From an uncultured Bacilli bacterium (GTDB lineage Bacteria > Bacillota_I > Bacilli_A > RF39 > UBA660), in assembly GCA_947624695.1 (NCBI GenBank), contig CANQLN010000017.1, positions 1 through 13,809 on the forward strand: DNA of 13,809 bases, given 5' to 3'. This document shows positions 12,899 through 13,809 of the stretch, in pieces. The notes below the pieces were generated by a model. The model did not search any database. It was not told the DNA's origin and was given only the letters and a program-made list of their open reading frames with translations. Position 1 is the first letter of the stretch, and each line of letters begins with the position of its first letter. A program made the position numbers and the translations under genes.

Positions 12899-13809
12899 GA
12901 GAAACCTCAACTAATTCAAAGGCCTCTAAAGTATCGCCTTCTTTAATATCATTATACATTTCTAAAGTTAAACCACATTCAAAGCCTTTTTTAATTTCTT
13001 TAACAGATTCTTTTCCTCTTTGTAAAGTAGCTACTTTATCTTCACAAATTACTATGCCATCTCTAATTACCCGGACACTAGAATTACTCTTAATTAGGCC
13101 ATCTGTTACATAACATCCGGCAATATTACCAATTTTGGAGTATTTGAATATTTTTCTAATTTCTACTGTGCCGATAATTTTTTCTTCAAATTCTGGATCA
13201 AGCATCCCTGTTAGGGCTTGTTCCATTTCTTCCACTAATTTATAAATAATAGTATAAAGACGAATATCAACATTGTATTCTTTGGCAATCTCTTTCGTAA
13301 TATTACTTGGAACAACATTAAAGCCAATAATAATGGCATTTGAAGCGTTAGCTAAAATGACATCAGACTCCGTAATAGTTCCAATACCACTCCGAATAAT
13401 TTTAATGACAACATCACCCACTTTAATTTTTTCTAGGGCATTCCGAACGGCTTCTTCACTACCTCTAACATCTGCTTTTAGAATAATGTTAACCTCTTTT
13501 TCGCCACCTTCAATTTTCTTAAATAAGTCATCTAAAGAAACGACGTCTTGTTTATATTTCGAAGCATTAAGATTTTTTCTTTTATTCGCAATTTCTTTAG
13601 CTTTACTTTCCGTTTCAAAAGCCATAAATTTATCACCAGCAGAAGGATTATCTGAAATACCCGTAACTTCGACTGGCATTGATGGACCAGCTTCGACGAT
13701 TGATTCACCTAAATCATTTTTCATTGTTCTTACTTTACCAAAGTATTCTCCGACAACAATCGGATCACCTATTCTTAAAGTACCATTTTGAATGATAAAG
13801 GAAGCAACA
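12891..13809 (-). CDS. infB: Translation initiation factor IF-2, C-terminal part
   Basis: The frame stays open to the right edge, so the N-terminus and the GTPase domain lie outside the window; 305 residues are visible. They hold the end of domain II (IIQNGTLRIGDPIVVGEYFG; then GPSMPVEVTGISDNPSAGD), domain III (about 92-165: SLDDLFKKI, LKADVRGSEEAV, SGIGTITESDV) and the fMet-tRNA-binding C-terminal domain (about 205-300: GTVEIRKIF, KKGFECGLTLEMYNDIKEGD). IF-2 brings initiator tRNA to the 30S subunit and drives subunit joining. The stop overlaps the rbfA start. In Bacillus the small gene ylxP separates infB from rbfA; here it is missing. Confidence 0.97.
   Translation of the reverse strand, partial: VASFIIQNGTLRIGDPIVVGEYFGKVRTMKNDLGESIVEAGPSMPVEVTGISDNPSAGDKFMAFETESKAKEIANKRKNLNASKYKQDVVSLDDLFKKIEGGEKEVNIILKADVRGSEEAVRNALEKIKVGDVVIKIIRSGIGTITESDVILANASNAIIIGFNVVPSNITKEIAKEYNVDIRLYTIIYKLVEEMEQALTGMLDPEFEEKIIGTVEIRKIFKYSKIGNIAGCYVTDGLIKSNSSVRVIRDGIVICEDKVATLQRGKESVKEIKKGFECGLTLEMYNDIKEGDTLEAFELVEVSHG
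12905..12908 (-). promoter_or_regulatory. Ribosome-binding site that fixes the rbfA start
   Basis: GAGG on the minus strand, six bases before ATG at 12898 and lying within the last codons of infB. It excludes the in-frame TTG at 12910 as the start. Confidence 0.6.

Noticed and set aside
13273..13791. 172-codon plus-strand frame
   Set aside because: Antisense shadow of infB, whose conserved motifs are clear.
1..13809. Mycoplasma-type code with UGA as Trp
   Set aside because: Long conserved genes are full length with UGA counted as stop, and conserved Trp positions use TGG.
1..13809. Transposon, prophage or tRNA genes
   Set aside because: No transposase, integrase, terminal inverted repeats or tRNA cloverleaf could be recognised on either strand.

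Overview
The window looks like a very AT-rich, low-GC Gram-positive chromosome, most likely from an uncultured gut-type Bacilli lineage related to Erysipelotrichia, RF39 or RFN20 (inference). The translation operon has Bacillus-like order (infB, rbfA, truB, rpsO, pnp). Ribosome-binding sites are AGGAGG-type, rho-independent terminators are compact, and there are many single-pass membrane-anchored surface proteins. No lipoprotein signal or LPXTG sorting motif is visible. All twelve visible stop codons are TAA or TAG. The long reading frames stay open with TGA counted as a stop, so a UGA=Trp code is unlikely.

Region 1 (1-1612, minus strand): two tightly coupled genes for membrane-anchored or secreted surface proteins. 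The 240-residue protein is read first. The second protein runs off the left edge. A candidate promoter and a leader hairpin lie upstream. Region 2 (1613-1968): a divergent intergenic region of about 356 bases with candidate promoters in both directions and two short dyads that could be operators.

Region 3 (1969-7744, plus strand): a small regulator with two XRE-type helix-turn-helix domains and a strong terminator. After it comes a near-consensus promoter driving a 733-residue protein (cytoplasmic coiled coil, one membrane helix, 340-residue outer domain of unknown fold) that is tightly coupled to a 613-residue, 31-cysteine, repeat-bearing anchored protein. After another terminator comes a membrane-anchored VanY-type D,D-carboxypeptidase (M15B). 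These three proteins look like an envelope module with a possible link to peptidoglycan remodelling. This is the least explained part of the window.

Region 4 (7768-13809, minus strand): the conserved translation and RNA-maintenance cluster, read from right to left: infB (C-terminal part), rbfA, a degenerate GNAT-like gene, truB, terminator, then a new promoter for rpsO, an attenuator-like hairpin, pnp, and an RluA-family pseudouridine synthase. It meets the VanY gene at a shared bidirectional terminator. The usual ribF gene between truB and rpsO and the ylxP gene between infB and rbfA are absent here. A candidate regulatory hairpin sits in the rpsO leader.
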